64,000 nt of DNA, taken from contig NZ_AP028669.1 of assembly GCF_041154485.1 (NCBI RefSeq), positions 5,001,001 to 5,065,000 of the forward strand, read 5' to 3'. This document shows positions 38,560-47,660 of this stretch, in pieces; the stretch's first letter is position 1; every line of letters starts with the position of its first letter. The DNA comes from Variovorax sp. V93 (GTDB lineage: Bacteria > Pseudomonadota > Gammaproteobacteria > Burkholderiales > Burkholderiaceae_C). The notes under the pieces are model-generated. The model made no database searches. It was not told where the DNA came from and saw only the letters and a program-made list of their open reading frames with translations. A program made the position numbers and the translations under genes.

Positions 38560-39306
38560 TTGGACCAGGTGCTCTTGATCACGGGCGGCGGCCGCGGCAT
38601 CGGCGCCGCCACCGCCCTGCTGGCGGCGCAGCGCGGCTACGCGGTGGCTGTCAACTACGCGAGCAACTCGCTCGCCGCCGACGAGGTGGTGCGCGCCATT
38701 CGCGCCGGCGGCGGCACCGCCATGGCCGTGCAGGCCGACGTGGGCGACGAAGCCCAGGTGCTGGCCATGTTCGAGAAGGTCGATGCCAGGCTCGGCCGGC
38801 TCACGGCTCTGGTCAACAACGCCGGCGTCGTCGACGTGCAGGCTCGCGTCGACGAAATGAGCGTGGCGCGGCTGGAACGCATGTTCCGCATCAACGTGAT
38901 CGGCAGCTTCGTCTGCGCGCGCGAAGCGGTTCGGCGCATGAGCACCCGGCACGGCGGATCGGGCGGCGCCATCGTCAACGTCTCGAGCGCCGCCGCACGG
39001 CTGGGCTCGCCCGGCCAGTACGTCGACTACGCGGCCAGCAAGGGTGCCATCGACACCTTCACCATCGGCCTGGCCAAGGAAGTGGCCGCCGAGGGCATCC
39101 GCGTCAACGCGGTGCGCCCGGGCCTGATCGACACCGAGATTCATGCCTCCGGCGGCATGCCCGCCCGCGCCTTCGAGCTCGCGCCCACCGTGCCGATGCA
39201 GCGCACCGGCAGCGCCGAGGAAATTGCCGGCGCGATCCTGTGGCTGCTGTCCGCCGAAGCGAGCTACACCACCATGGCCCTGCTCGACGTGACCGGAGGG
39301 AGGTAG
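38560..39306 (+). CDS. SDR family oxidoreductase
   Basis: NAD(P)-dependent short-chain dehydrogenase, 248 residues. The cofactor motif is ITGGGRGIGAA (residues 7-17), NNAGVVD follows, the catalytic serine is in VNVSSAAARLG and the YxxxK pair in YVDYAASKGA. The end VTGGR is typical. Starts at TTG behind a perfect Shine-Dalgarno. Its stop is two bases before the MarC GTG, so the two are co-transcribed. Substrate unknown. Confidence 0.9.
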   Translation: MDQVLLITGGGRGIGAATALLAAQRGYAVAVNYASNSLAADEVVRAIRAGGGTAMAVQADVGDEAQVLAMFEKVDARLGRLTALVNNAGVVDVQARVDEMSVARLERMFRINVIGSFVCAREAVRRMSTRHGGSGGAIVNVSSAAARLGSPGQYVDYAASKGAIDTFTIGLAKEVAAEGIRVNAVRPGLIDTEIHASGGMPARAFELAPTVPMQRTGSAEEIAGAILWLLSAEASYTTMALLDVTGGR

Positions 39307-39308
39307 AA

Positions 39309-39962
39309 GTGAGCACCTCGATGGACCTGATCAAGCCGCTGGTCACGCTGGTGGCCATCGTCAACCCGCTGGCCATCGTGCCTTTCTTCATCCACTACAC
39401 GCAGGGCTATTCGGATGCGCAGCGCCGGCACACGGTGCGCATGTCGGCCTTCAGCGCCTTCGTGGTGATTGCGGTCAGCGCGCTGATCGGGCTGCAGCTG
39501 CTGGCGTTCTTCGGCATCTCGATTGCCAGCTTCCAGGTGGGCGGCGGCCTGCTGCTGCTCATGAGCTCGCTGTCGATGCTCAACGCCAAGCCGGCCGAGA
39601 GCAAGACCAATGTCGAGGAACTGCGGGCCACCGAGGTCAAGGCGTCCATGGGCGCCTCCATTGCGGTGGTGCCGCTCACCATTCCGCTGCTCACCGGGCC
39701 GGCCACGATCTCCACCGTGGTGATCTATGCCGACAAGACGCAGCACCTGTGGGAGCTCGGGCTCCTGGTGGGCTACGGCGTGGTGGTGGCGCTGGCCACC
39801 GCGCTGGCGTTTTCGCTCGCGCAGCCGATCGCGCGCGTGCTCGGCAAGACCGGCATCAACATCATGACGCGGCTCATGGGCCTGATCCTCGCGGCGCTCG
39901 CGGTCGAGGTCATGGCCGACGGCCTGGGCAAGCTGTTTCCGATCCTGCAGCGCGTGGGCTGA
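39309..39962 (+). CDS. MarC family integral membrane protein
   Basis: 217 residues with about six membrane helices. Family motifs are VAIVNPLAIVPFFIHYTQGY and GASIAVVPLTIPLLTGPATI. Despite the name, MarC proteins have no established transport function. GTG 39309 is used, with GGAGGGAGG just upstream; ATG 39321 is the alternative. Confidence 0.88.
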   Translation: MSTSMDLIKPLVTLVAIVNPLAIVPFFIHYTQGYSDAQRRHTVRMSAFSAFVVIAVSALIGLQLLAFFGISIASFQVGGGLLLLMSSLSMLNAKPAESKTNVEELRATEVKASMGASIAVVPLTIPLLTGPATISTVVIYADKTQHLWELGLLVGYGVVVALATALAFSLAQPIARVLGKTGINIMTRLMGLILAALAVEVMADGLGKLFPILQRVG

Positions 39963-39967
39963 CTGAA

Positions 39968-40429
39968 TCAGCCCAGCATCTTCTCGATGACTCGCCAGTG
40001 CGCGGGCTCGACCGGCGTGATCGACAGCCGGTTGCCCTTGCGCAGCACGACGAGCTCGGCCAGCTCGGGCTTGCCACGCAGCTCGGGCAGCGGCAGCAGG
40101 CGCGTCTTGCGAACGGCCTGCACGTCGACCAGCAGCCAGCGTGGATCGTCCTTCTTCGAGGCCGGGTCGTAGTAGGGCGACTTCGGGTCGAACTGCGTCG
40201 GGTCGGGCTTGATGCCCGAGGCCACGCGCGCAAGGCCTGCGATGCCGGGCTCGGGGCAGCTCGAGTGGTAGAACAGCACGCCATCGCCGACCTTCATGCC
40301 GTCGCGCATGAAATTGCGTGCCTGATAGTTGCGCACACCGGTCCAGGCCACGGTGGCGTTGGGCGCGGCGAGCGCATCGTCGATCGAGACCTCGTCGGGC
40401 TCGGATTTCATCAACCAGTAGTTGGGCAT
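39968..40429 (-). CDS. EVE domain-containing protein
   Basis: 153 residues, a single EVE (PUA-like) domain: YWLMKSEPDEVSIDDA, WTGVRNYQARNFMRD and MKVGDGVLFYHSSCPEPGIA. The fold is thought to bind modified bases in DNA or RNA. Convergent with the MarC gene (5 bases apart) and eight bases ahead of the binding-protein gene 40437-41603 on the same strand side. Confidence 0.92.
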   Translation of the reverse strand: MPNYWLMKSEPDEVSIDDALAAPNATVAWTGVRNYQARNFMRDGMKVGDGVLFYHSSCPEPGIAGLARVASGIKPDPTQFDPKSPYYDPASKKDDPRWLLVDVQAVRKTRLLPLPELRGKPELAELVVLRKGNRLSITPVEPAHWRVIEKMLG

Positions 40430-40436
40430 GGTCCCG

Positions 40437-41603
40437 CTATGGTGTCACATAGTCGGACACGACGACCCATTTCCCATCCTTGATCTGGGACAAGCGCGAC
40501 TGGTCGTTGCCCAGGCGCTTGGTCGCGGTGTACGAGCTCTTGGGGCTGCCGAACATGTCGGGCTCGAAGGTCATGCTGTCCATGGACTTGATGAAGCTGT
40601 CGGTCGTGAGGTTCGGGCCGGCCTTCTGCGCCGCCTTGATGAACGAATCGATGATGACGTAGCCATACACCGAGAACACCGTCGGGTCTTCGTTGAACTT
40701 GGTCTTGTACTTGTTGGCCCAGAAGCGCAGCGGCTGCGACTGCTCGTCGGTGTAGGGGTTCTGCACCGTCATGGTGGCGTAGATGCCGTCCATGGCCTTG
40801 CCGCCGAGCTTGTGGATCAGGTCGGTGTAGGACGCGCTGGAGCCCAGGAAGGTCGGGTTGAAGCCGGTCTTGCGCGCCTCGCCCACGGTGCCGATGGTCT
40901 CGCGGATGATGGTGCCGAGCACCACCAGGTCGCAGTTGGCGGCCTTCATCTTGGCGACCTGCGAGCTGAAGTCGGTGGCGCCGCGCTTGAACGAGGTCTT
41001 CTCGGCCAGCTCCATGCCGGCGGTCTTCAGGCCCGCCTCGGCGCCGCGCAGCACCTCGAGCCCGAATTCGTCGTCCTGGTAGATGGTGCAGACCTTCTTG
41101 TCGCCCTTCTCCTTGATCATCTTCGGCAGCGCGAGGCGGATCTGGTCGTAGTAGGTGGCCGCGAACGAGTACTTGAGCCGGTTCAGCGGCTCGTACATTT
41201 CGCGCGCCGCGGTGATCGGCATGAAGTTGACGATGTTCTTCTCGAACTGCACCGGCATGGCTGCCATGTTCTGCGCCGTGCCGATGTGGCCGGCCATGAT
41301 GAAGATCTTCTCCTGGTTGACCAGCTTCTGCGCCGCGAGCACGGCCTTCTTCGGGTCGTAGCCCGAGTCCTCGACGAACAACTTGAGCTTGCGGCCGTGG
41401 ATGTTGCCCTGCTCGTTGAGTTCGTCCACGCGCAGCTGCATGCCGTTGCGCGCCTGCTTGCCGAAGCCCGCGAGCGGGCCCGACAGGTCCTGGATGGTGC
41501 CGATGCGGATCTCGTCCTTGCTCACGCCCTGCTGCTGCTGCGCGGACGCGAACGCTGCGGCCAGGCCCAGCACGGCCAGGGTCGTCACTGTCTTGAGCTT
41601 CAT
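40437..41603 (-). CDS. livK: Branched-chain amino acid-type ABC transporter, substrate-binding protein
   Basis: Periplasmic binding protein of the LivK/HAAT family, 388 residues. Signal peptide MKLKTVTTLAVLGLAAAFAS, then KDEIRIGTIQDLSGPLAGFG, QARNGMQLRVDELNEQGNIH, CTIYQDDEFGLEVLRGAEAG and TDFSSQVAKMKAANCDLVVL. Such proteins in this group often bind aromatic or branched acids rather than leucine; the acyl-CoA ligase 32 bases upstream supports an organic acid. Last gene of the transporter operon. Confidence 0.92.
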   Translation of the reverse strand: MKLKTVTTLAVLGLAAAFASAQQQQGVSKDEIRIGTIQDLSGPLAGFGKQARNGMQLRVDELNEQGNIHGRKLKLFVEDSGYDPKKAVLAAQKLVNQEKIFIMAGHIGTAQNMAAMPVQFEKNIVNFMPITAAREMYEPLNRLKYSFAATYYDQIRLALPKMIKEKGDKKVCTIYQDDEFGLEVLRGAEAGLKTAGMELAEKTSFKRGATDFSSQVAKMKAANCDLVVLGTIIRETIGTVGEARKTGFNPTFLGSSASYTDLIHKLGGKAMDGIYATMTVQNPYTDEQSQPLRFWANKYKTKFNEDPTVFSVYGYVIIDSFIKAAQKAGPNLTTDSFIKSMDSMTFEPDMFGSPKSSYTATKRLGNDQSRLSQIKDGKWVVVSDYVTP

Positions 41604-41635
41604 GGGGTTGTCTCCTCGGGTTGACGAAAAATGAA

Positions 41636-43516
41636 TCAGCGGTACATCGCCTCGATGCGCTCGGCGTACTTGGCCTGGACCAGCTTGCGCTTGAGCTTCA
41701 TGGTCGGCGTGAGCTCCTCGTCCTCTGCGCTCAGCTGCGTTTCGAGCAGGAAGAACTTCTTGATCTGCTCGACCCGCGCAAACTTCGCGTTGACGCGGTC
41801 GATCTCGCCCTGGATCAGGTCCCGCACCTCCTGCGCGCGCGTCAGGCTTTCGTAGTTGCTGAACGGCACGTCGTGGTCCTGCGCAAACTTCTCGACGTTC
41901 TCCTGGTCGATCATGACGATCACCGTGAGGTAGGGTTTCCTGTCGCCGATCACCACTGCGTCGGTGATGTAGGGGCTGAACTTGAGCTCGTTCTCCAGCT
42001 CGCTCGGCGTGATGTTCTTTCCCCCTGCCGTGATGATGATGTCCTTCATGCGGTCGGTGATGCGGAAATACCCTCCCGCGTCGACCGTTCCCACGTCGCC
42101 GGTGTGCAGCCAGCCGTCGGCGTCGATGGTCTCGGCCGTCTTCTCGGGCAGGTTGAGGTACCCCATGAAGACATTGGGGCCGCGCACCAGGATTTCGCCG
42201 GTCTGCGGATCGAGGCGCACCTCGTTGTAGCTGGTGGCCGGGCCGATCGAGCCCGGCATGATGCGCGAGGGCGGCACGCCGGTGGAGGCACCGCACGATT
42301 CCGTCATGCCCCAGACCTCCAGCATGGGCACACCCAGCGCGAGGTACCAGCGCACGAGCTCGGGCGAGATCGGCGCCGCGCCGGTCACGAGGAAGCGCGC
42401 GCGGTGGATGCCGATGAGCTTGCGAACGTTGTCGAGCGCCAGCCAGCGCGCCAGGCGGAACTTCAAGCGCAGCCAGGCACCCACCGGCTGGCCCTGGAGC
42501 ACGCGCTCGGCAATCTGCCGGCCGACGCCGATGCTCCAGCCGTAGGCGACCTGCTGCAGCCGGCTCGCCTCCTTCAGCGCGATCATCACGCCCGAATAGA
42601 ACTTCTCCCACACGCGCGGCACGGCGGTGAACACGGTGGGCGAGATCTCGCGCACGTTCTCGGGCACCGTCTCGGGGTTCTCGACGAAGTTGAGGATCGA
42701 GCCGGTGTACATCGCGAAGTATTCGCCGCCCATGCGCTCGGCGATGTGGCACAGCGGCAGGAAGCACATGCGCTCGTCGCCCTCGCCCTGCGCGAGCAGC
42801 GTGTTGTAGCCGCGCATGGTGTAGACCAGCCCGCGGTGGCTGTGCATCGCGCCCTTGGGCTTGCCGGTGGTGCCGGAGGTGTAGACCAGGATCGCGAGGT
42901 CTTCCGGGCGGCAGGCGGCGACGCGCTGCTCCAGCGCCTGCGGATGGGCCTGCAGGTGGTCGCGGCCGAGTGCGCGCAGCACGTCCAGGCTGATGACGCC
43001 CGGGTCGTCGAGGTCGCGCAGGCCTTCCATGTCGAACACGACGACCTTGCGCAGCATCGGCAGCCGCGCGCGCACTTCGAGCGCCTTGTCGAGCTGCTCG
43101 TCGTCCTCGACGAAGAGCACGGTGGTGCGGGAGTCCTCGCAGAGGTAGTGCACCTGCGAGGCCGCGTCGGTGGGATAGATGCCGTTGGACACGCCACCGC
43201 AGCTGAGCACGGCGACGTCGCACAGCACCCATTCGATGACGGTGTTGGCAAGGATCGAGGCGCATTCGCCCGGCCCGAAGCCGAGCGCCAGCAGGCCGCC
43301 CGCAATCTCGTGCACGGCTTCGGCGGTCTGCCGCCAGGTCCAGGCGCGCCAGATGCCGAATTCCTTCTGCCGCATCCAGACCTTGTCGGCGCGCAGCTCC
43401 ACGGCCTTCCAGAACACGGCGGGGATGGTCTCGCCCGGCACGACGATGCCGGGACTCGGCTGCAGATGCGCCAGGTCCCAGAGGCCTGCTGGAGCGCGCA
43501 GGGCAGTCGTGCTCAT
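41636..43516 (-). CDS. AMP-dependent acyl-CoA synthetase
   Basis: Activates a carboxylic acid to its CoA thioester via an acyl-adenylate, 626 residues. The P-loop-like motif is VYTSGTTGKPKGAMHSH, the A5 motif EVWGMTESCGASTG, A7 WLHTGDVGTVDAGG, and A10 region TPTMKLKRKLV with the catalytic lysine. The long-chain type (FadD15-like) resembles proteins coded in ABC uptake operons of Burkholderiales. Located between livF (gap of 4 bases) and the binding-protein gene, it probably activates the imported substrate. Confidence 0.92.
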   Translation of the reverse strand: MSTTALRAPAGLWDLAHLQPSPGIVVPGETIPAVFWKAVELRADKVWMRQKEFGIWRAWTWRQTAEAVHEIAGGLLALGFGPGECASILANTVIEWVLCDVAVLSCGGVSNGIYPTDAASQVHYLCEDSRTTVLFVEDDEQLDKALEVRARLPMLRKVVVFDMEGLRDLDDPGVISLDVLRALGRDHLQAHPQALEQRVAACRPEDLAILVYTSGTTGKPKGAMHSHRGLVYTMRGYNTLLAQGEGDERMCFLPLCHIAERMGGEYFAMYTGSILNFVENPETVPENVREISPTVFTAVPRVWEKFYSGVMIALKEASRLQQVAYGWSIGVGRQIAERVLQGQPVGAWLRLKFRLARWLALDNVRKLIGIHRARFLVTGAAPISPELVRWYLALGVPMLEVWGMTESCGASTGVPPSRIMPGSIGPATSYNEVRLDPQTGEILVRGPNVFMGYLNLPEKTAETIDADGWLHTGDVGTVDAGGYFRITDRMKDIIITAGGKNITPSELENELKFSPYITDAVVIGDRKPYLTVIVMIDQENVEKFAQDHDVPFSNYESLTRAQEVRDLIQGEIDRVNAKFARVEQIKKFFLLETQLSAEDEELTPTMKLKRKLVQAKYAERIEAMYR

Positions 43517-43520
43517 GCCT

Positions 43521-44294
43521 TCATCTCCAGGTCTTCTTCTTTTTCCAGCGCCGCTCGCCGCGCACGCCGTCGTCCTTGACGCCGAGGTAGAACTCCTTGA
43601 TGTCCTCCTTTTCGCGCAGGCGTTCGCAGGTATCTTCCATGACGATGCGGCCGTTCTCGAGCACGTAGCCGTGGTCGGAAGCGTTGAGCGCCATGTTGGC
43701 GTTCTGCTCCACGAGCAGGATGGTGGTGCCGCGCTCGCGGTTGATGCGCACGACGATCTCGAAGATCTCTTTCGTCAGCTTGGGGCTGAGACCGAGGCTG
43801 GGCTCGTCGAGCAGGATCAGATGCGGCGCGGCCATGATGGCGCGCGAAATGGCGAGCATCTGCTGCTGGCCGCCCGAGAGCAGGCCGGCATCCTGCGCGG
43901 CCCTTTCGCGCAGGATGGGGAAGTAGGTGTAGACGCTCTCCATGTCGCGCGCCACGCCGTCGCGGTCCTTGCGGGTGTAGGCGCCCATCAGCAGGTTGTC
44001 TTTCACCGACAGCAGCGGAAACACCTCGCGGCCTTCGGGCACGTGGCTCAGGCCCTGCTGCACGATGTAGGCCGGGTCCTTGGCGGTGATGTCCTTGCCC
44101 TGGAATTCGATGCTGCCTTTTCTCGGGTCGATGATTCCCGAGATCGTTTTCAGGATGGTTGTTTTTCCTGCGCCATTCGAACCCAGGACAGTCACTATTT
44201 CGCCCTGCCTGACTTTCAGGCTCACGCCGCGGATGGCCTTGATCGGGCCGTAGGCGCTTTCGACGTTGAGCAGTTGGAGGACGACGTCGGTCAT
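43521..44294 (-). CDS. livF: Branched-chain-type ABC transporter ATP-binding protein
   Basis: 257 residues. Walker A GSNGAGKTT, Q loop in GLSHVPEGREVFPLLSVKDN, signature LSGGQQQMLAISRAIM, Walker B LILLDEPSLGLSPKL and H loop VEQNANMAL all intact. It ends in a lysine-rich tail (RWKKKKTWR). Unlike the other genes of the operon it is far from its upstream partner: 481 bases with a large inverted repeat lie between it and livG. Confidence 0.95.
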   Translation of the reverse strand: MTDVVLQLLNVESAYGPIKAIRGVSLKVRQGEIVTVLGSNGAGKTTILKTISGIIDPRKGSIEFQGKDITAKDPAYIVQQGLSHVPEGREVFPLLSVKDNLLMGAYTRKDRDGVARDMESVYTYFPILRERAAQDAGLLSGGQQQMLAISRAIMAAPHLILLDEPSLGLSPKLTKEIFEIVVRINRERGTTILLVEQNANMALNASDHGYVLENGRIVMEDTCERLREKEDIKEFYLGVKDDGVRGERRWKKKKTWR

Positions 44295-44334
44295 GGCGTC
44301 GTCCCTCGAACGTTCGACGAGGGCGGGGAGCGGC

Positions 44335-44756
44335 GTTGGAGCCCATGCCCCGGCCGGGCCGACGTCACCGGCCGCTTCGCGGCTCCCCTGCGCTGCTCGC
44401 GACAGGCGGGGTCTCGCAGAACTCGCTCCACTGCGTTGCGCTCAAACAGCTGCGAGCCCTGATCCGCCTGTCGCTGCGCTGCTCGGCGGTGCCTCAACGG
44501 CCCGCCCGGGGCATGGGCCCCAACGCCGTGGACAGGCTCAGGGTATTTCCTCCACCCCGAAGCCCGGTGTGCGGTGCGGGGCGGGCGCCCCCTCTGTGCC
44601 GCCGAGGAGCGCAGCGTTTCGCGGATCAGGGCTCGCAGCTGTCTGAGCGAAGCGAGTTCTGCGAGACCCCGCGAAACGCGAGCACCGCAGGGAAGCCGCG
44701 AAGCGGCCGGCATAGTGGGGGCGATCGCGTCGCGCCGCATACCGGGCGTCTCCAAC
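44335..44756. repeat. Large imperfect inverted repeat between livG and livF
   Basis: The gap 44295-44775 holds no convincing gene. Left arm core 44368-44467 and right arm core 44621-44710 are near-perfect reverse complements: both contain CCGGCCGCTTCGCGGCT, GGGGTCTCGCAGAACTCGCT and CAGCTGCGAGCCCTGATCCG in the same order. Complementarity continues inward (CGCTGCGCT.CTCGGCGG, to 44492 and 44596) and outward to the ends GTTGGAG / CTCCAAC. The left arm has one extra stretch of about 10 bases. The loop of about 100 bases includes GGTATTTCCTCC. Transcribed with the liv operon, it would form a very long hairpin. Confidence 0.88.
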
Positions 44757-44775
44757 GAAGCAGCGGACACAGCCT

Positions 44776-45600
44776 TCATGCCACCCTCCTCAAGCTGCTC
44801 ACGTCATCCACAGTCCCAAGATAGGCTTCGATGACACGTGCGTCTGCCTGCACCTCGCGTGGCGTTCCGGTGGCCAGCACCTCGCCCATGTTCATCGCGA
44901 GCACGCGGTCCGACACCTTCGACACCAGAGACATGTCGTGCTCGACCATCAGCACCGACACCCCCAGCTCATGCTGGATGTCCTGGATCCAGAACGCCAT
45001 GTCCGCCGTCTCTTCGACATTGAGCCCGGACGATGGCTCGTCGAGCAACAGCAGCTTGGGCTCGGTGCACAGCGCGCGCGCGAGCTCCACCACCTTGCGA
45101 ACGCCGTACGGCAGGCCAGCCACCATCGAATCGCGGTGATGCTGCAGGTCCAGCAGATCGATCACCTGCTCCGCTTTCTCGCGCGCCTGAATCTCGGCAC
45201 GCCGCGTGGCCGGCGTGAAGAACACCTCGCTCCAGAAACCCGTCTGCCGATGCGTGTGGCGGCCGATCAGCAGGTTGTGCAGGACCGTGGCGTGCTCGAA
45301 GAGTTCGATGTTCTGGAAGGTGCGCGCAATGCCGAGCGCGGCAATCGCGTGTGGCGCCTGGTGCGTCAAGGCCAGCGGCCCGGCCGCCCCGCCATGCCAC
45401 GTGATCTCGCCCATTGTCGGCGTGTAGATCCGGCTGATCAGGTTGAACACCGTCGTCTTGCCCGCGCCGTTCGGTCCGATCAGCGTGAACACCTCGCCGC
45501 GCCGCACGTCGAAGCTCACCTTGTTGACCGCGAGCACGCCGCCGAAGCGCACGCTCAGGTCCTTCGCCGAAAGAAGAATGTCGCCGCTGCTGCTCGTCAT
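44776..45600 (-). CDS. livG: Branched-chain-type ABC transporter ATP-binding protein
   Basis: 274 residues. Walker [18 protein letters not shown] loop in [18 protein letters not shown], signature [15 protein letters not shown] (a divergent LSGGQ as usual for LivG), Walker [17 protein letters not shown] and [12 protein letters not shown] overlaps the livM stop as ATGA. The C terminus ([14 protein letters not shown]) is followed by the inverted-repeat gap. Confidence 0.95.
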   Translation of the reverse strand: MTSSSGDILLSAKDLSVRFGGVLAVNKVSFDVRRGEVFTLIGPNGAGKTTVFNLISRIYTPTMGEITWHGGAAGPLALTHQAPHAIAALGIARTFQNIELFEHATVLHNLLIGRHTHRQTGFWSEVFFTPATRRAEIQAREKAEQVIDLLDLQHHRDSMVAGLPYGVRKVVELARALCTEPKLLLLDEPSSGLNVEETADMAFWIQDIQHELGVSVLMVEHDMSLVSKVSDRVLAMNMGEVLATGTPREVQADARVIEAYLGTVDDVSSLRRVA

Positions 45601-46673
45601 CTCAATCGGTCCGACTTGGTGAACGACTTCTGCCGCTTGAACAGCCCCTTGCGGTAGAACGGAAAGAGCTGCAGCCAGGTGCGGATCTTGAGCCAGCGGC
45701 CATACAGCCCCAGCGGCTCGAACAGCACGAAGGCGATCAGCACCAGCCCGTACACCAGCCCCTGCAGACCCGGCGCCTGCCCGATCACGGCCGGCAGCCA
45801 GTCCTTGCCCATCGAGATCAGCTGCGGCATCGCGATCAGGAAGATCGCGCCCAGAAACGCGCCATGCACCGAGCCCAGGCCGCCGATCACCACCATCAGC
45901 AGCAGGTCGATCGACTGCAGGATGTTGAACTGGTCCGGCGAGATGAAGCTCAGCTTGTGCGCATACAGCGCGCCGCCCAGGCCCGCGAGCGCGGCCGAGA
46001 TCGCGAACGACATCGTCTTGTAGCGCGCCAGGTGAATGCCCATGCTCTGCGCCGAGATCTCCGAATCGCGGATCGCCACGAAGGCGCGGCCGGTCGGCGA
46101 ACGCAGCAGGTTCAGGATGCCGAGCGTGCTGAGCACCGCCACCACCAGGCACAGGAAGTAGAAGCCATTGCCCGACCCGAGCGACCAGCCGAACAACTGC
46201 GGCGGCTTCACATGCAGCCCCGCGTTGCCGCCCGTCACGCTCTCCCAGCGCGCGAACACTTCCTCGACGATGAAGCCGAACGACAGCGTGGCGATGCCCA
46301 GGTAGATGCCCTTCACGCGCAGGGCCGGCAGCGCGACCACCACGCCCACCGCCGCCGACAGCGCCGCGGCCGCGAGCAGCGCAATCGGAAACGGCACGCC
46401 CAGGTTGGTCAGCACCCCTTGCGTGTAGGCTCCCGCGCCAAGGAAGGCCGCATGCCCGATCGAGAACTGCCCCGTGAAGCCCGCCAGCAGCATCAGGCCC
46501 AGTCCGACGATGCCGTAGATCAGCACGAAGGTCAGCTGCGCGAGCCAGTACTCGTCGATCGCCCAGGGCGCGGCGACGAGGAACGCGGCGAGCAGGCCAT
46601 ACCAGAAAACATGGCCGCCGTGCTTGGCGAGGCGGATGTCCTGGTCGTAGCTGGTCTTGAAGATGAAGCGCAT
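45597..46673 (-). CDS. livM: Branched-chain-type ABC transporter permease
   Basis: Inner-membrane permease of the LivM family, 358 residues, 9-10 helices. Signatures: [55 protein letters not shown] and [20 protein letters not shown]. The loop AIRDSE...G is the EAA-like contact to the ATPases. It is separated from livH by 94 bases that carry repeat R1b. Confidence 0.95.
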   Translation of the reverse strand: MRFIFKTSYDQDIRLAKHGGHVFWYGLLAAFLVAAPWAIDEYWLAQLTFVLIYGIVGLGLMLLAGFTGQFSIGHAAFLGAGAYTQGVLTNLGVPFPIALLAAAALSAAVGVVVALPALRVKGIYLGIATLSFGFIVEEVFARWESVTGGNAGLHVKPPQLFGWSLGSGNGFYFLCLVVAVLSTLGILNLLRSPTGRAFVAIRDSEISAQSMGIHLARYKTMSFAISAALAGLGGALYAHKLSFISPDQFNILQSIDLLLMVVIGGLGSVHGAFLGAIFLIAMPQLISMGKDWLPAVIGQAPGLQGLVYGLVLIAFVLFEPLGLYGRWLKIRTWLQLFPFYRKGLFKRQKSFTKSDRLR

Positions 46674-46686
46674 GAATCAGGTCCGT

Positions 46687-46759
46687 CGCCGGGCCGCCCC
46701 AAGGCGGACCTGCGCCCCCTCGGGGGGCAGCGAGTACACGAAGTGACGAGCGTGGGGGC
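46687..46759 (+). repeat. Dispersed GC-rich repeat, copy R1b (livH-livM gap)
   Basis: Starts CGCCGGGCCGCCCCAAGGCG, contains GCCCCCTCGGGGGGCAGCGA and ends GAGCGTGGGGGC, like 11882-11952. It fills nearly all of the 94-base gap between livH and livM. Confidence 0.85.
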
Positions 46760-46767
46760 ACATGCTT

Positions 46768-47643
46768 CTACACCTTCTTGCGCAGCTTCTCGCCAAAGAG
46801 ACCGTTCGGCTTGATCATGAGCATCAGCAGCACCACGATGTACGGCGCCGTGTCCTTGAAGCCGTCGGGCAGGTAGAAGCCCGCGAACGATTCGACGATG
46901 CCGATCACCAGCCCGCCGACGATGGCGCCCGGCAGGCTGCCGAAGCCGCCCACCACCGCGGCCGGAAAGGCCTTGAGCCCGATGAAGCCCATGTTCGCGT
47001 GGACGAAGGTGATGGGCGCAAGCAGCATGCCGGCAATGGCCGCGACCGCCGCCGCGAGCCCCCACACCAATCCGTTCAGGCGCTTCACCGGAATGCCCAT
47101 GTAGTACGCCGCGAGCTGGTTCTGCGACGAGGCCTGCATCGCGATGCCGAGCTTGCTGTAGCGGAACATCGCGAACAGCAGGCCGCAGAGGATGGCCGTG
47201 GCGATGATGATCGCGAGCTGCTCGAGGTTGACCACCAGCCCGCCCAGCTTCCAGATCTGGTCCTTGTAGGGCACGGGCAGCGTGTGGGTGTCGGTGCCGA
47301 TGCCCGGCACCATGGTGATGAGCCCGCGCGCCACGTAGGCGATGCCGATGGTGAGCATCACGATCGAGAATTGCGGCTGCCCGAGGATCGGGCGGATCAC
47401 CACCAGTTCGAGCAGCACGCCGAAGGCCGCCATCGCCACCACCGCGAGCAGGGCCGCGAGCCAGAACGGCATCCCGAACAGCGACATGCCGGCAAACGCG
47501 CCGAAGGCGCCGAGCATCATCAGGTCGCCCTGCGCGAAGCTCACGGTTTCGGTGGCCTTGTAGATCAGCACGAAGCCCAGCGCGATCAGCCCATAGATGC
47601 AGCCTTGTGCAATGCCCGACAGCAGGAGTTGGAGGATCTGCAT
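46768..47643 (-). CDS. livH: Branched-chain-type ABC transporter permease
   Basis: Permease of the LivH family, 291 residues, about 8 helices. Signatures: LLLSGIAQGCIYGLIALGFV, LIYKATETVSFAQGDLMMLG, MFRYSKLGIAMQASSQNQLA (EAA-like loop) and FPAAVVGGFGSLPGAIVGG. GGAGGATCTGC precedes the ATG. First structural gene of the operon, 17 bases after the AraC gene. Confidence 0.95.
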   Translation of the reverse strand: MQILQLLLSGIAQGCIYGLIALGFVLIYKATETVSFAQGDLMMLGAFGAFAGMSLFGMPFWLAALLAVVAMAAFGVLLELVVIRPILGQPQFSIVMLTIGIAYVARGLITMVPGIGTDTHTLPVPYKDQIWKLGGLVVNLEQLAIIIATAILCGLLFAMFRYSKLGIAMQASSQNQLAAYYMGIPVKRLNGLVWGLAAAVAAIAGMLLAPITFVHANMGFIGLKAFPAAVVGGFGSLPGAIVGGLVIGIVESFAGFYLPDGFKDTAPYIVVLLMLMIKPNGLFGEKLRKKV

Positions 47644-47660
47644 GGGGCCTCTTCTTGCGG

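Noticed and set aside
44291..44824. Open frames on both strands in the livG-livF gap with similar peptides (SRLPC..R..RGLAELA)
   Set aside because: The similarity of peptides from opposite strands is explained by the inverted repeat; no start signals or known domains.
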